A DNA stretch of 64,000 bases from positions 118,946 through 182,945 of the forward strand of contig JAETOE010000008.1 in NCBI GenBank assembly GCA_021771815.1. The letters are read 5' to 3'. The position numbers were made by a program, and so were the translations under genes. This document shows positions 43,636 to 52,886 of the stretch, one piece after another; within the stretch, counting starts at the first letter, position 1, and each line of letters starts with the position of its first letter. This DNA is from Roseburia hominis (GTDB lineage: Bacteria > Bacillota > Clostridia > Lachnospirales > Lachnospiraceae). Below the pieces are notes generated by a model that worked only from the letters and a program-made list of their open reading frames with translations, ran no database searches and had not been told where the DNA came from.

Positions 43636-44244
43636 ATGCACATGGAGGAAGCTATGGAGATTGGCGAGAAGCTGGATATTTTCTACCGGGCAGCAGTGGA
43701 GGCTGCAAAGGAACAGGCTGGGGCGGTCTGCTCCGAGAGTGAAAGAGACTGCCGCGGGCAGCTTTTGGACTACGAGGAACAGAAAAAGAGGCAGCAGGAG
43801 GCAAAGGAACGCATTGCCACAGAGCGGGTCCGCAAGGAGGTAAACCGCGAGGTTTCGGCGATATTGATGGAGCAGAAGCGGGAGTACTACAGTGCCAAGG
43901 AGCAGAAAAAGGAGCAGCTTTTTGCGCGGGTGGAGGAAAAGCTTGAGGGATACCGGAAAACAGACGACTATGTAAAACTGCTTGCGGAAAAGATAAGAAA
44001 AGCGGCGGACTTCGCGGACGGAGAGGCGCTTACGGTGTATCTGGATGCAGAGGACGGCGGGCTTTTGCAGCAGCTTTCCGCGGCGGGGGAGGAATACCCG
44101 GGCTGTACCGTCACGGTGGGTGATGAGAAGTTCGGCGGCGGCATCCGCGCTGCGGTTCCGGCGAAGAATATATTGCTGGACGAAGCGTTCGGAAGCAGGC
44201 TTCATGAGGAGAAGGAGAAGTTTTCCTTCGATGTGGAGGCATAG
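43636..44244 (+). CDS. ntpE: V-type ATP synthase subunit E
   Basis: This 202-residue peripheral-stalk subunit has a long N-terminal helix with charged residues (about 8-110) and a compact C-terminal domain (YPGCTVTVGDEKFGGGIRAA, then NILLDEAFGSRL) that contacts the A3B3 head. ATG 43636 directly abuts the previous stop. It precedes subunit A by 3 bp. Confidence 0.92.
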   Translation: MHMEEAMEIGEKLDIFYRAAVEAAKEQAGAVCSESERDCRGQLLDYEEQKKRQQEAKERIATERVRKEVNREVSAILMEQKREYYSAKEQKKEQLFARVEEKLEGYRKTDDYVKLLAEKIRKAADFADGEALTVYLDAEDGGLLQQLSAAGEEYPGCTVTVGDEKFGGGIRAAVPAKNILLDEAFGSRLHEEKEKFSFDVEA

Positions 44245-44247
44245 GTT

Positions 44248-46014
44248 ATGGGGATAAGAGGAACGATTTACGGGATTAACGGACCGATTATAACGATACG
44301 CGGCAATCTTGGGTACCGGATGAATGAGATGGTGTATGTGGGAGAGAAGCGTCTGATCGGAGAGGTCATCGGGCTTGTGAAAGGCGAGACGACGATCCAG
44401 GTATACGAGGAGACGTCCGGGCTTCGTCCGGGGGAACCGGTGGAGGGAGCGGGACATGCGATCAGTGTGACGCTGGCGCCGGGAATATTGTACAACATCT
44501 TTGACGGAATCGAGCGTCCGCTTGAGACGATCGCAGAATCGAGCGGTGCGTTCATACCGCGCGGCGCGCAGGTGGATGCGCTCGATACAGAGCGCTTATG
44601 GCAGACGCACATCACGGTGTCGGTCGGCGATAAGGTCGCGGCGGGCAGCATTATTGCGGAGGTCCCCGAGACGAAATCCATTGTTCACAAGGTTATGCTG
44701 CCGCCGGGGACGGAGGGAGAGGTCATCCGTGTGCAGCCGGACGGTGCGTATACGATCGAACAGGAACTGATTGCAATCCGTACTGCAGACGGCGGGGAAC
44801 TGCCGCTTTCCATGACGCAGCACTGGCCGATCCGGATACCGCGCCCCGTGGCGAGCCGTTATCCCGCAGATCGTCCGCTTGTGACGGGACAGCGTATTTT
44901 GGATACGCTTTTTCCGATTGCGAAGGGCGGAACGGCTGCGCTGCCGGGCGGGTTCGGAACTGGAAAGACGATGACGCAGCATCAGCTTGCCAAGTGGTGT
45001 GATGCGGATATCATCATTTACATCGGCTGTGGGGAGCGCGGAAACGAAATGACAAATGTGCTTGAAGAGTTTGGCGAGCTGGTCGATCCGAAGTCGGGGA
45101 ATCCGCTGATGGACCGCACGACGCTGATCGCGAATACTTCCAACATGCCGGTGGCGGCGCGTGAGGCGAGCATTTATACCGGAATCACGCTCGCGGAGTA
45201 TTACCGCGATATGGGATATCATGTGGCAATCATGGCGGATTCCACTTCCCGTTGGGCGGAGGCGCTTAGAGAACTTTCCGGCCGTCTGGAGGAGATGCCC
45301 GCCGAGGAGGGCTTCCCGGCGTATTTGGCGTCGCGGCTGTCCGCATTTTATGAGCGCGCAGGCTATGTGCAGAATTTAAACGGCACGGAGGGCAGCGTGA
45401 CGATCATCGGCGCGGTATCTCCGCAGGGCGGTGATTTCTCGGAGCCGGTCACGCAGAATACGAAGCGTTTTGTGCGCTGTTTCCTTGCACTCGACAAATC
45501 CCTCGCCTATGCGAGACATTATCCGGCGATCAATTGGCTTACAAGCTATTCGGAATATGTGAAGGATCTCTCGAGCTGGTATGAGGAGCACGTCGGCAGC
45601 AGTTTCGTTGACTGCCGGAACCGGATCTTAAATATTTTGACGACGGAGAACCGTCTCAATGAAATCGTAAAGTTGATCGGAAGCGACGTGCTCCCGGACG
45701 ACCAGAAGCTGGTGCTTGAGATTGCGCGTGTGATTCGTCTTGGGTTTTTACAGCAGAATGCGTTCCACGCGGAGGATACCTTTGTACCGATGGAAAAACA
45801 GCTTCGGATGATGGAAGTGATTCTGCATCTGTATGACCGCTGCAAGGAACTGATCGACCGGAATATGCCGATGGCGCTGCTTCGGGAGAGCGACGTGTTC
45901 GAGAAGATCATTGCGATCAAGTACGATGTGCCGAATAAGGAGCTTGGTATGTTCGCGGAGTATGATACGAAGATTGAGGAATTCTATCGGTATCTGATGG
46001 AGACTAACGCATAA
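44248..46014 (+). CDS. ntpA: V-type ATP synthase catalytic subunit A
   Basis: This 588-residue catalytic subunit binds and hydrolyses (or makes) ATP. It has the N-terminal beta barrel, the A-type 'non-homologous' insertion (about 115-195), Walker [10 protein letters not shown] (about 233-241), the catalytic [16 protein letters not shown] glutamate and Walker B-type [17 protein letters not shown]. The length is typical of archaeal-type A subunits. It ends in repeat A copy 2, whose first base is the last base of its stop codon; subunit B follows 139 bp later. Confidence 0.97.
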   Translation: MGIRGTIYGINGPIITIRGNLGYRMNEMVYVGEKRLIGEVIGLVKGETTIQVYEETSGLRPGEPVEGAGHAISVTLAPGILYNIFDGIERPLETIAESSGAFIPRGAQVDALDTERLWQTHITVSVGDKVAAGSIIAEVPETKSIVHKVMLPPGTEGEVIRVQPDGAYTIEQELIAIRTADGGELPLSMTQHWPIRIPRPVASRYPADRPLVTGQRILDTLFPIAKGGTAALPGGFGTGKTMTQHQLAKWCDADIIIYIGCGERGNEMTNVLEEFGELVDPKSGNPLMDRTTLIANTSNMPVAAREASIYTGITLAEYYRDMGYHVAIMADSTSRWAEALRELSGRLEEMPAEEGFPAYLASRLSAFYERAGYVQNLNGTEGSVTIIGAVSPQGGDFSEPVTQNTKRFVRCFLALDKSLAYARHYPAINWLTSYSEYVKDLSSWYEEHVGSSFVDCRNRILNILTTENRLNEIVKLIGSDVLPDDQKLVLEIARVIRLGFLQQNAFHAEDTFVPMEKQLRMMEVILHLYDRCKELIDRNMPMALLRESDVFEKIIAIKYDVPNKELGMFAEYDTKIEEFYRYLMETNA

Positions 46015-46110
46015 CAGCGTGAGAAGAACTTCTAATTGCTTATGCCAAAGGGCATTTCGCAAAGAAGTTCTAAGTCTCACGCAGAAGAACGCAAGGGCAG
46101 CGTTCTTCTA
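46014..46110 (+). repeat. 97-bp structured repeat A, copy 2, between ntpA and ntpB
   Basis: This copy has the same fold as 25667-25763. CGTGAGA (46018-46024) pairs with TCTCACG (46075-46081), and AGAACTTCT (46025-46033) with AGAAGTTCT. TTGC pairs with GCAA, and ATGCC with GGCAT. The second hairpin AGAAGAACGC (46083-46092) pairs with GCGTTCTTCT (46100-46109). Against copy 1, 82 of 97 positions match. It sits within the operon, 43 bp ahead of the ntpB start, with no T-run. Confidence 0.9.
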
Positions 46111-46152
46111 GGGTAGAGGATGTCGATACAAGTTTTAGGGTTGGAGGATAGT

Positions 46153-47571
46153 ATGTCGATTGAGTATATGGGGCTTAGTGAAATTAACGGTCCGCTGATC
46201 GTGGTCGAGGGAGTCGATGGGGCTTTTTACGATGAGATCGTGGAATTTTCGGTCAGAGAGGATATGAGCGGCGGGAATGTGGCGGAGAAGAAAAAGCTCG
46301 GACGCATCGTGGAGATCAGCGAGGATAAAGCGGTGATCCAGGTATTTGAGAGCACGGCGGAAATGTCGCTGCTCAATACGCGCACGAGGCTGACGGGGCG
46401 TCCGATGGAGATCGCTCTGTCGGAGGAGATTCTCGGCAGGACATTCAACGGACTGGGTGAGCCGATCGACGGGCTTGGGGCGGTTCGCGCTGCGGAGTAC
46501 CGCGACGTGAACGGACAGCCGATGAATCCGTGTGAGCGGGAATATCCGAGAAATTATATCCGCACCGGAATTTCTGCGATCGATGGTCTGACAACGTTGA
46601 TACGCGGGCAGAAGCTGCCGATTTTCTCGGGAAACGGACTGCCGCATGACGAGCTTGCGGCGCAGATCGTGGAGCAGGCTAGCCTTGGAGATGCGGACGA
46701 CGGTTCGGACGGCGATTTTGCGATCGTATTTGCGGCGATGGGCGTGAAGTACGATGTGGCGGAGTATTTCAGGCGGACATTCGAGGAATGCGGGGCGAGC
46801 GCGCATGTGGCGATGTTTTTGAATCTCTCCAACGATCCGGTCGCGGAGCGTCTGATTACGCCGAAGGTGGCGCTGACGGCGGCGGAATATCTCGCTTTCG
46901 AGAAAAATATGCACATATTGGTCATACTCACGGATATGACCGCTTACGCGGAGGCAATGCGCGAGGTCTCTTCGCTGAAAGGAGAAATTCCGAGCAGAAA
47001 GGGTTATCCGGGGTATCTTTACAGCGAATTAGCGGCATTATATGAGAGAGCGGGCATTGTGAAGGGCGCGGGCGGTTCCGTGACGCAGATTCCGATCCTG
47101 ACGATGCCGGGCGACGATATTACGCATCCGATCCCCGATCTCACCGGATATATTACGGAGGGGCAGATCGTGTTGGAACGGGCGCTGCACCAGAAGAATA
47201 TTTATCCGCCGATCAATGTGCTGCCGTCCCTCTCACGTCTGATGAAGGATGGAATCGGTGCGAAATACACGAGGGAGGATCATCAGGACGTTGCCAACCA
47301 GCTCTTTTCCTCCTACGCGCGTGTGGGCGAGGCGAGAGATCTCGCGAGCGTTATCGGCGAGGATGAGCTTTCGCCGATCGACAAGAAATATCTGGAGTTC
47401 GGGCTTGCATTTGAGCAGGAATTTGTCGGGCAGGGAAGGAACGAGAACCGCACGATTGGGGAGACGTTAGATATCGGATGGAAGCTGCTTGGCATCCTGC
47501 CGAAGGAGGAACTTGACCGGATCGACACGAAGATTCTTGAGAAGTACTGGGATGAAAAAACGCAGGAGTAA
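46153..47571 (+). CDS. ntpB: V-type ATP synthase subunit B
   Basis: This 472-residue non-catalytic subunit alternates with A in the head. Family motifs are [64 protein letters not shown] (no true Walker A, as expected) and [20 protein letters not shown] place the start at ATG 46153, 5-6 nt after TTGGAGGATA. The in-frame codon at 46120 is possible but has no site. Confidence 0.96.
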   Translation: MSIEYMGLSEINGPLIVVEGVDGAFYDEIVEFSVREDMSGGNVAEKKKLGRIVEISEDKAVIQVFESTAEMSLLNTRTRLTGRPMEIALSEEILGRTFNGLGEPIDGLGAVRAAEYRDVNGQPMNPCEREYPRNYIRTGISAIDGLTTLIRGQKLPIFSGNGLPHDELAAQIVEQASLGDADDGSDGDFAIVFAAMGVKYDVAEYFRRTFEECGASAHVAMFLNLSNDPVAERLITPKVALTAAEYLAFEKNMHILVILTDMTAYAEAMREVSSLKGEIPSRKGYPGYLYSELAALYERAGIVKGAGGSVTQIPILTMPGDDITHPIPDLTGYITEGQIVLERALHQKNIYPPINVLPSLSRLMKDGIGAKYTREDHQDVANQLFSSYARVGEARDLASVIGEDELSPIDKKYLEFGLAFEQEFVGQGRNENRTIGETLDIGWKLLGILPKEELDRIDTKILEKYWDEKTQE

Positions 47572-47613
47572 ACGGGACGCAGGCAGCTATAACAGAGAAG
47601 CAGGAGGTATATC

Positions 47614-48243
47614 ATGGATCCGAATACATTTCCGACCAAAGGAAATCTGATATTGGCAAAAAATTCGCTCGTGCTCGCAAAGCAGGGCTACGAGCTGATG
47701 GATAAAAAGCGGAATATTCTGATCCGGGAACTGATGGAACTGATTGCGGAGGCGACGGATATTCAGGAGGAGATCGATACCACTTTCTCGGAGGCGTATG
47801 CCGCGCTCCAGAAAGCCAATATTCAGATGGGAATTCACGAGGTGGAACAGATCGCTCTTTCCGTTCCGGTGGAGGATGGGATCACAGTGAAACGACGCAG
47901 CGTCATGGGGACGGAGATTCCGAAGGTGGAATATGAGAAGAAGGAGCGCAGACCTGCGTATTCGTTTTACCACACAAAGATGTCTTTAGATGAAGCGAGC
48001 CAGCAGTTCGAGCGGGTGAAGGAACTGACGATCCGGCTTGCGGAGGTGGAGAACTCCGCATATCGTCTGGCTTACAACATTCAGAAGACGCAGAAGCGTG
48101 CGAATGCACTTTCCAATATTACAATTCCCAAATATGAGAATCGCGTGAGGGAAATTCAGGAATACTTAGAGGAGAAGGAGCGTGAGGAGTTCACACGCCT
48201 TAAGATGATAAAGAGAAATCGAAAAAGGGGGATTTTATGCTGA
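47614..48243 (+). CDS. ntpD: V-type ATP synthase subunit D
   Basis: This 209-residue central shaft subunit has two long helices: N-terminal, about 10-70 (PTKGNLILAKNSLVLAKQGY ELMDKKRNIL), and C-terminal, about 125-200 (FERVKELTIRLAEVENSAYR). These form the rotating coiled coil. It ends in EEFTRLKMIKRNRKR and overlaps the PPK2 start by 7 bp, which couples the ATPase operon to polyphosphate enzymology. Confidence 0.94.
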   Translation: MDPNTFPTKGNLILAKNSLVLAKQGYELMDKKRNILIRELMELIAEATDIQEEIDTTFSEAYAALQKANIQMGIHEVEQIALSVPVEDGITVKRRSVMGTEIPKVEYEKKERRPAYSFYHTKMSLDEASQQFERVKELTIRLAEVENSAYRLAYNIQKTQKRANALSNITIPKYENRVREIQEYLEEKEREEFTRLKMIKRNRKRGILC

Positions 48244-49706
48244 GAGAATGGAAGGAACCGGACAGACCGGAGGAAGAAGAGTTGAGAGCCCGCCTTGCCG
48301 CGGCGCGTGAGAAGCTTGCCGGGCAGCAGATGCAGGTCAAGGAGCGTAAGGTTCCGGTACTGGTGCTGGTTGAGGGCTGGGGAACAGCCGGAAAGGGTTT
48401 TCTCATCGGTCAGACGATTCAGAATATCGATCCGCGCTTTTTTAAGGTGGCGTCGATGGATGAGCCGACAGAGGAGGAGCGCCGCAAGCCGTTTTTGTGT
48501 CGGCATTTCGCGAAGATTCCGGAGGCAGGCAAGTTCATGTTTCTGGATTCCGGATGGATGGACGAGGTCGTAAAGGGGCGTCTCCGCGGACATATGACGG
48601 ATGAAGAATATGCGACGAGAATCGAGAGTATCCGCCGCTTTGAGCGTCAGCTCACGGACAATGGGTATCTTGTGATGAAGTTTTTCCTGCATATTTCAAA
48701 GAAGGAGCAGGCGAAGCGCATCGAGCAGCTAAGTGGGGAGAAGGACACGAAATGGCGGGTCGGAAAGAACGACCTGTGGCAGAATGAGCATTATGATAAA
48801 TGCCGGGACGTCTTTTCTTCCTACATGAAAAATACGAACATGCCGTCCGCGCCCTGGTATATCATTGATGCGAAGTCCAAAAAGTGGACGGAATTGCAGG
48901 TGCTTGAGATATTGACGCAGGGCATCGACATTGCGCTCGGCAACCGCGATATGGCGGTGCCGCTGCTGCAGAATGTATTTCCGCTGGAAAAGGTGCCGCT
49001 GCTTTGCGATATCCCGCTTGATAAGACAATTGACGACGAGAAGTATAAAAAGGAATTAAAACAGCTCCAGCAGCGTCTGGGTGAGCTGCACAACCGCCTC
49101 TACCGGAAGAAAGTTCCGGTGATTATCGCGTATGAGGGCTGGGACGCAGCGGGAAAGGGCGGCAACATTAAGCGTATCACGGGAGCGCTCGACCCGAGAG
49201 GGTATGAAGTGCATCCGATTGCAAGTCCTGAACCGCACGAGAAGGCGAGGCATTATCTGTGGCGTTTCTGGACGAGACTGCCCAAGACCGGGCATATCGC
49301 AATTTTTGACCGGACATGGTACGGCAGGGTCATGGTGGAGCGTCTGGAGGGCTTTTGCAGCGAGAACGACTGGATGCGCGCGTACAATGAGATCAACGAG
49401 TTCGAGAAGGAATTGCACGACTGGGGAGCGGTGATTATCAAGTTCTGGGTGCAGATCGATAAGGACACGCAGCTTGCGCGTTTTAACGACAGGCAGAACA
49501 CGCCGGAGAAGCAGTGGAAGATTACCGAAGAGGACTGGCGCAACCGTGAGAAATGGGATCTCTACGAGGAGGCAGTCAATGAGATGATACAGAAGACCAG
49601 CACGGTCTACGCGCCATGGCATATTCTGGAATCTGTGGATAAGAAGTATGCGCGGATCAAAGCGCTGCAGATTGTGATTGAAGAATTGGAGAAGGCGCTT
49701 GCGTAA
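48237..49706 (+). CDS. Two-domain polyphosphate kinase 2 (PAP-type phosphotransferase)
   Basis: This 489-residue protein has two tandem PPK2 domains, as in polyphosphate:AMP phosphotransferases (class II). The C-terminal domain has a good Walker A (YEGWDAAGKGGNIKR, about 298-312), the 'lid' region and FDRTWYGRVMVERLEGF. The N-terminal domain has a degenerate version (VEGWGTAGKGF, about 45-55) in which the conserved Asp is Gly, and a shorter lid, typical of a non-catalytic domain. The 7-bp overlap with ntpD implies coupled translation. It would make ADP from AMP with polyphosphate. It ends at a very strong terminator. Confidence 0.9.
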   Translation: MLREWKEPDRPEEEELRARLAAAREKLAGQQMQVKERKVPVLVLVEGWGTAGKGFLIGQTIQNIDPRFFKVASMDEPTEEERRKPFLCRHFAKIPEAGKFMFLDSGWMDEVVKGRLRGHMTDEEYATRIESIRRFERQLTDNGYLVMKFFLHISKKEQAKRIEQLSGEKDTKWRVGKNDLWQNEHYDKCRDVFSSYMKNTNMPSAPWYIIDAKSKKWTELQVLEILTQGIDIALGNRDMAVPLLQNVFPLEKVPLLCDIPLDKTIDDEKYKKELKQLQQRLGELHNRLYRKKVPVIIAYEGWDAAGKGGNIKRITGALDPRGYEVHPIASPEPHEKARHYLWRFWTRLPKTGHIAIFDRTWYGRVMVERLEGFCSENDWMRAYNEINEFEKELHDWGAVIIKFWVQIDKDTQLARFNDRQNTPEKQWKITEEDWRNREKWDLYEEAVNEMIQKTSTVYAPWHILESVDKKYARIKALQIVIEELEKALA

Positions 49707-49750
49707 GCAGATGCATGAGTAAGCAGACGCATGAGTAAGCAGACGCTTGT
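49703..49750 (+). repeat. Three 16-nt tandem units after PPK2
   Basis: GTAAGCAGATGCATGA is repeated at 49703, 49719 and 49735 with small changes. The first unit includes the PPK2 stop codon. Confidence 0.6.
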
Positions 49751-49768
49751 TAGGCGCCGGGTATATGA

Positions 49769-49822
49769 GAAGCCGCAGAAAGAATGATTTTGAGGAACAT
49801 CATTCTTTCTGCGGCTTCTTTT
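49769..49822 (+). terminator. Strong terminator of the V-ATPase/PPK2 operon
   Basis: A perfect 20-bp stem pairs 49769-49788 (GAAGCCGCAGAAAGAATGAT) with 49799-49818, and TTTT follows. Downstream, bases 49823-49944 contain only a 7-bp hairpin (AACTGGA/TCCAGTT, 49865-49890) and AT-rich sequence. Confidence 0.95.
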
Positions 49823-49944
49823 ACTCTATAGAACTATTTCATCTGGCATGGTAAAAAAATAAGAAACTGGATATATGAAAGCGTCCAGTTGTGGATTATC
49901 ATACGAAATATCATAAGAAAGTATAGAAAGAGGAGACGAGAAGT

Positions 49945-50505
49945 TTGAAACAAATTATGAAACAACAGACAGTTGCGGGAATATCTCAGCGTGCATGGGA
50001 GGAGTCAAAGGTGAAATTTTTAACGATTACAGCCCTTTCGATAGCGCTTGTTTATGTATTTACGGCATTTATCAATGTCCGTCTGCCGATCGCAGCGGCG
50101 GGAGGGTTGATACATCTGGGGAATGTGCCGTTGTTCATTTTTGCAATCATCTTCGGGAAAAAGACGGGAGCGATTGCGGGCGGCGTTGGAATGGTGTTGT
50201 TCGATTTGTTGTCCGGTTGGACGCTGTGGGCGCCGTTTACGCTTGTAATCGTCGGTCTGATGGGTTTTACGGTCGGATTTATCACCGAGAAGAAACAGGG
50301 CTATGTGTGGAATGTTGCCGGGATTCTGGCAGCCTGCGCGATCAAGATCGTCGGGTATTACATTGCGGAAGTGGCGATTTACGGAAACTGGGCTGCGCCT
50401 GTGGCGTCCATACCGGGAAATCTGGTACAGGTCGGCGTGGCGGCTGTGATCGTACTGCTGATTATCGAGCCGCTTAAGAAAGCTGCCAACAGAATTTTGA
50501 TGTAA
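49945..50505 (+). CDS. ECF transporter S component
   Basis: This 186-residue membrane protein has about six helices and belongs to the ECF vitamin transporter S-component group (FLTITALSIALVYVFTAFIN, GGLIHLGNVPLFIFAIIFGK, LSGWTLWAPFTLVIVGLMGF). It would capture a vitamin-like substrate and use a shared energising module encoded elsewhere. The start is TTG 49945, 9 nt after GAGGAG. Its substrate is not evident. It is followed at 27 bp by a PLP-dependent aminotransferase, so B6 vitamers are one guess without direct support. Confidence 0.85.
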   Translation: MKQIMKQQTVAGISQRAWEESKVKFLTITALSIALVYVFTAFINVRLPIAAAGGLIHLGNVPLFIFAIIFGKKTGAIAGGVGMVLFDLLSGWTLWAPFTLVIVGLMGFTVGFITEKKQGYVWNVAGILAACAIKIVGYYIAEVAIYGNWAAPVASIPGNLVQVGVAAVIVLLIIEPLKKAANRILM

Positions 50506-50531
50506 GATTAAGATAAGAAAAGGGGAAAAAT

Positions 50532-51677
50532 ATGTATAAGATTATGACGCCCGGTCCGACGCAGGTGAAGGAGAATGTGCGTCTGGCAAGGGCTTTGGAA
50601 TGTACCAATCCCGATTTGGACGAGACGTTCGTAGAGTTTTATAAAGAAACCTGTGAGCTGATCAGTGAACTGCTTCACACGAAAAATGAGACGTTGATTC
50701 TGGACGGAGAAGGGATTCTGGGACTGGAAGCCGCCTGCGCCTCCCTGACCGAGCCGGGCGATAAAGTTCTGGTGCTGGACAACGGGATCTACGGAAAAGG
50801 CTTTGCGGATTTTGTATCTATGTACGGCGGAAAGCCCGAGCTTTACACGGTGGACGATAAAAAGCCCATCGACCCGCAGGCATTGGAATCATTTTTGCAG
50901 AAGCATCGTGATTATAAATACGCGACGCTGGTGCACTGTGACACGCCGAGCGGTATGTTGAACGATATCAAAGCGCTTTGTCCGCTGTTAAAAAAATACG
51001 GAATGCTTACGGTTGTAGACTCTGTATCCGCTATGTTCGGCGAGGAAGTAAGAGTGGACGATTACCGGATCGACGTGCTGTGCGGCGGTTCCCAGAAAGC
51101 AGTCTCGGCGCCTCCGGGACTGACCTTCGTGACGGTAAGCGATGACGCGAAGGAGGCGATGGCAGACCGTAAGACGCCGATTGCTTCCTTCTATGCCAAT
51201 CTGAAAGTATTTGAGGGATATTATGAGGCGAAGTGGTTTCCTTATACCATGCCGATCAGCGATATTTACGGACTCCGCGAGGCGTTTGAAAACATTAAGA
51301 AGGATGCGGATATGCTTTTCCGCCATGCCAGAATCGGAAATGCCTGCCGACAGGCGGTGACGGATGCTGGCTTAAAGCTTCATCTGGAAAGCGGATTTTC
51401 CAACACGGTCACGGTGTTCGATGTGCCAGAGCAGACAACGGCAAAGGACATTCTGGATATGATGAGGCAGGAACACAATATTATGCTTGCCGGTTCCTTC
51501 GAGGGCCTTGCCGGTCAGGTGATCCGCATCGGGCATATGGGGAGCAATGCCAATGTCAGCGACATGACAGAGACGATGGAAGCACTCGATCAGACGTTTG
51601 AAAAGCTGGGCGTGCCGCTGAAGTGCTCGCTGAAAGAGAGCTTTACAGCGGTCTTGTACTCTCCCCCTGCAAGATGA
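50532..51677 (+). CDS. Class V (fold type I) aminotransferase
   Basis: This 381-residue PLP enzyme resembles alanine-glyoxylate/serine-pyruvate aminotransferases. The N-terminal MYKIMTPGPTQVKENV, the nucleotide-like GEGILGLEAACASL region, LVHCDTPSGMLNDI, VVDSVSAMFGEEV with the PLP Asp, and CGGSQKAVSAPPGLTF with the PLP Lys are all visible. Substrates are not predictable from sequence. The end overlaps the convergent lacI-type gene by 35 bp. Probably an operon with the ECF S component. Confidence 0.88.
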   Translation: MYKIMTPGPTQVKENVRLARALECTNPDLDETFVEFYKETCELISELLHTKNETLILDGEGILGLEAACASLTEPGDKVLVLDNGIYGKGFADFVSMYGGKPELYTVDDKKPIDPQALESFLQKHRDYKYATLVHCDTPSGMLNDIKALCPLLKKYGMLTVVDSVSAMFGEEVRVDDYRIDVLCGGSQKAVSAPPGLTFVTVSDDAKEAMADRKTPIASFYANLKVFEGYYEAKWFPYTMPISDIYGLREAFENIKKDADMLFRHARIGNACRQAVTDAGLKLHLESGFSNTVTVFDVPEQTTAKDILDMMRQEHNIMLAGSFEGLAGQVIRIGHMGSNANVSDMTETMEALDQTFEKLGVPLKCSLKESFTAVLYSPPAR

Positions 51678-52650
51678 CCGGGAGCGTCGTATAGCTCTGA
51701 ATCAGCAGATTTGGATTCTCGAGCTTGCGGAGGATCATTGCGCCCGCCTGAACGCCCATATCGTAGACGTTGATATCGACAATCGTAAGTCTGGGGTCAA
51801 TAATGCTCGAGTACGGATATACGTCGAAGGTGAGCAGGGCGATATCTTCCGGGATGCGGAGGGAACGCTCCTGAACCGCTTTTACGACGCCGAGGGCGAG
51901 CGTGTTGTTCTCGCAGATGATCGCCTGCGGAAGGTCGTCTCCTGAGAGGAGCGAGCGCGCCGCTTCGCAGCCGTCCGCCCGGCTTGTATTGCCGGTGAGG
52001 ATGCGGCGCTGCGGAATGCGGTAGCCGTAACCTAACATACCGGCGACAAAGCCCTTCTGGCGTTGGGAAGAGATATATCCGGTCTTACGTCCGCCGATGA
52101 AGCAGACGTCCGTGTAGCCGCAGGCAATCATGTGTCTTGCGGAGTATTCGCCTGCGAGCGCATGATTGGTGTCCACCCAGCAGAGACGGCTGTCGAAGCC
52201 GGGATGCCCGATTATGATATGGGGAAAATTGGCGTCAACGATCAGAGCGGCGATTTCGGGATTGATTGCGGAACCGTGAATAATCAGCCCGTCCGCCGAA
52301 TGGCTGCGCACGATATTCTCGATATTGTCCGTGGAAATGTCTACGAGCGTCAGCGAGTAGTCTGTCCTGGCGAGCTCACGGTAGACGCCGCACATGATAT
52401 CGAACATGTGCGGATTCTGGTATGCGGCGTCTTTGGTCAGATCGGTAAGATAGACGATATTTTTTGTCGCCTGCCTCGCGAAGCTGACAGCGCGCGAATT
52501 CGGCGTGTAGTGCAGTTTTTCTATTGCGGCGTTCACCCGGGCGACCGTCTCCGGCGAAATGGTCGTCCAGTGGTTCAAGACCTTTGAGACGGTTGACTTG
52601 GAAACGCCCGCTTCATTTGCTACATCTGTAATGGTAACAGCCATAATCAT
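51643..52650 (-). CDS. LacI-family transcriptional regulator
   Basis: This 335-residue repressor has an N-terminal helix-turn-helix (TITDVANEAGVSKSTVSKVL) and a periplasmic-binding-like sugar domain (HGSAINPEIAALIVDANFPH, QAIICENNTLALGVVKAVQE, IALLTFDVYPYSSIIDPRLT). I place the start at ATG 52650 (MIMAVT), 7 nt after AAAGGA; the upstream frame to 52740 lies across its promoter. It is divergent from the sugar ABC operon, and the 25-bp palindrome between them is a likely operator. Its 3' end overlaps the aminotransferase gene. Confidence 0.93.
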   Translation of the reverse strand: MIMAVTITDVANEAGVSKSTVSKVLNHWTTISPETVARVNAAIEKLHYTPNSRAVSFARQATKNIVYLTDLTKDAAYQNPHMFDIMCGVYRELARTDYSLTLVDISTDNIENIVRSHSADGLIIHGSAINPEIAALIVDANFPHIIIGHPGFDSRLCWVDTNHALAGEYSARHMIACGYTDVCFIGGRKTGYISSQRQKGFVAGMLGYGYRIPQRRILTGNTSRADGCEAARSLLSGDDLPQAIICENNTLALGVVKAVQERSLRIPEDIALLTFDVYPYSSIIDPRLTIVDINVYDMGVQAGAMILRKLENPNLLIQSYTTLPVILQGESTRPL

Positions 52651-52690
52651 TCGACCATCCTTTCCCAGAAATATGTATAAATTCATAACT

Positions 52691-52719
52691 ATAGTATAGC
52701 GGTTTCCTAACAAAGTCAA
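52691..52719 (-). promoter_or_regulatory. Promoter of the LacI-type gene with an operator half-site
   Basis: On the minus strand TTGACT, a 17-bp spacer, then TACTAT. The spacer contains TTAGGAAAC, one arm of the palindrome at 52808-52832, suggesting weak autoregulation. Confidence 0.6.
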
Positions 52720-52807
52720 TAAAAAGTATGGCAAAAACATTGAAAATATTGTGACTAAATGATAAAAAAGAGATAGGCAAACAAAAGAAATCGCGATGGA
52801 TAAGGAA

Positions 52808-52832
52808 ATTTTAGGAAACTGTTTCCTAAAAT
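52808..52832. promoter_or_regulatory. 25-bp perfect palindrome, LacI-type operator
   Basis: ATTTTAGGAAAC and GTTTCCTAAAAT flank a central T, fully symmetric. It lies 55 bp upstream of the binding-protein start. The GGAAAC core also occurs in the regulator's own promoter. I could not place the operon promoter with confidence. Confidence 0.85.
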
Positions 52833-52886
52833 GTTTGTACGGCTGCGGATGACAGGCAGCAGGTAAAGGAAAGGATGGTTGTGATT

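Noticed and set aside
52651..52740. Longer LacI-type start at 52740
   Set aside because: The extension crosses the regulator's own promoter and lacks a ribosome site. The 52650 ATG has AAAGGA at a proper distance and leads straight into the HTH.
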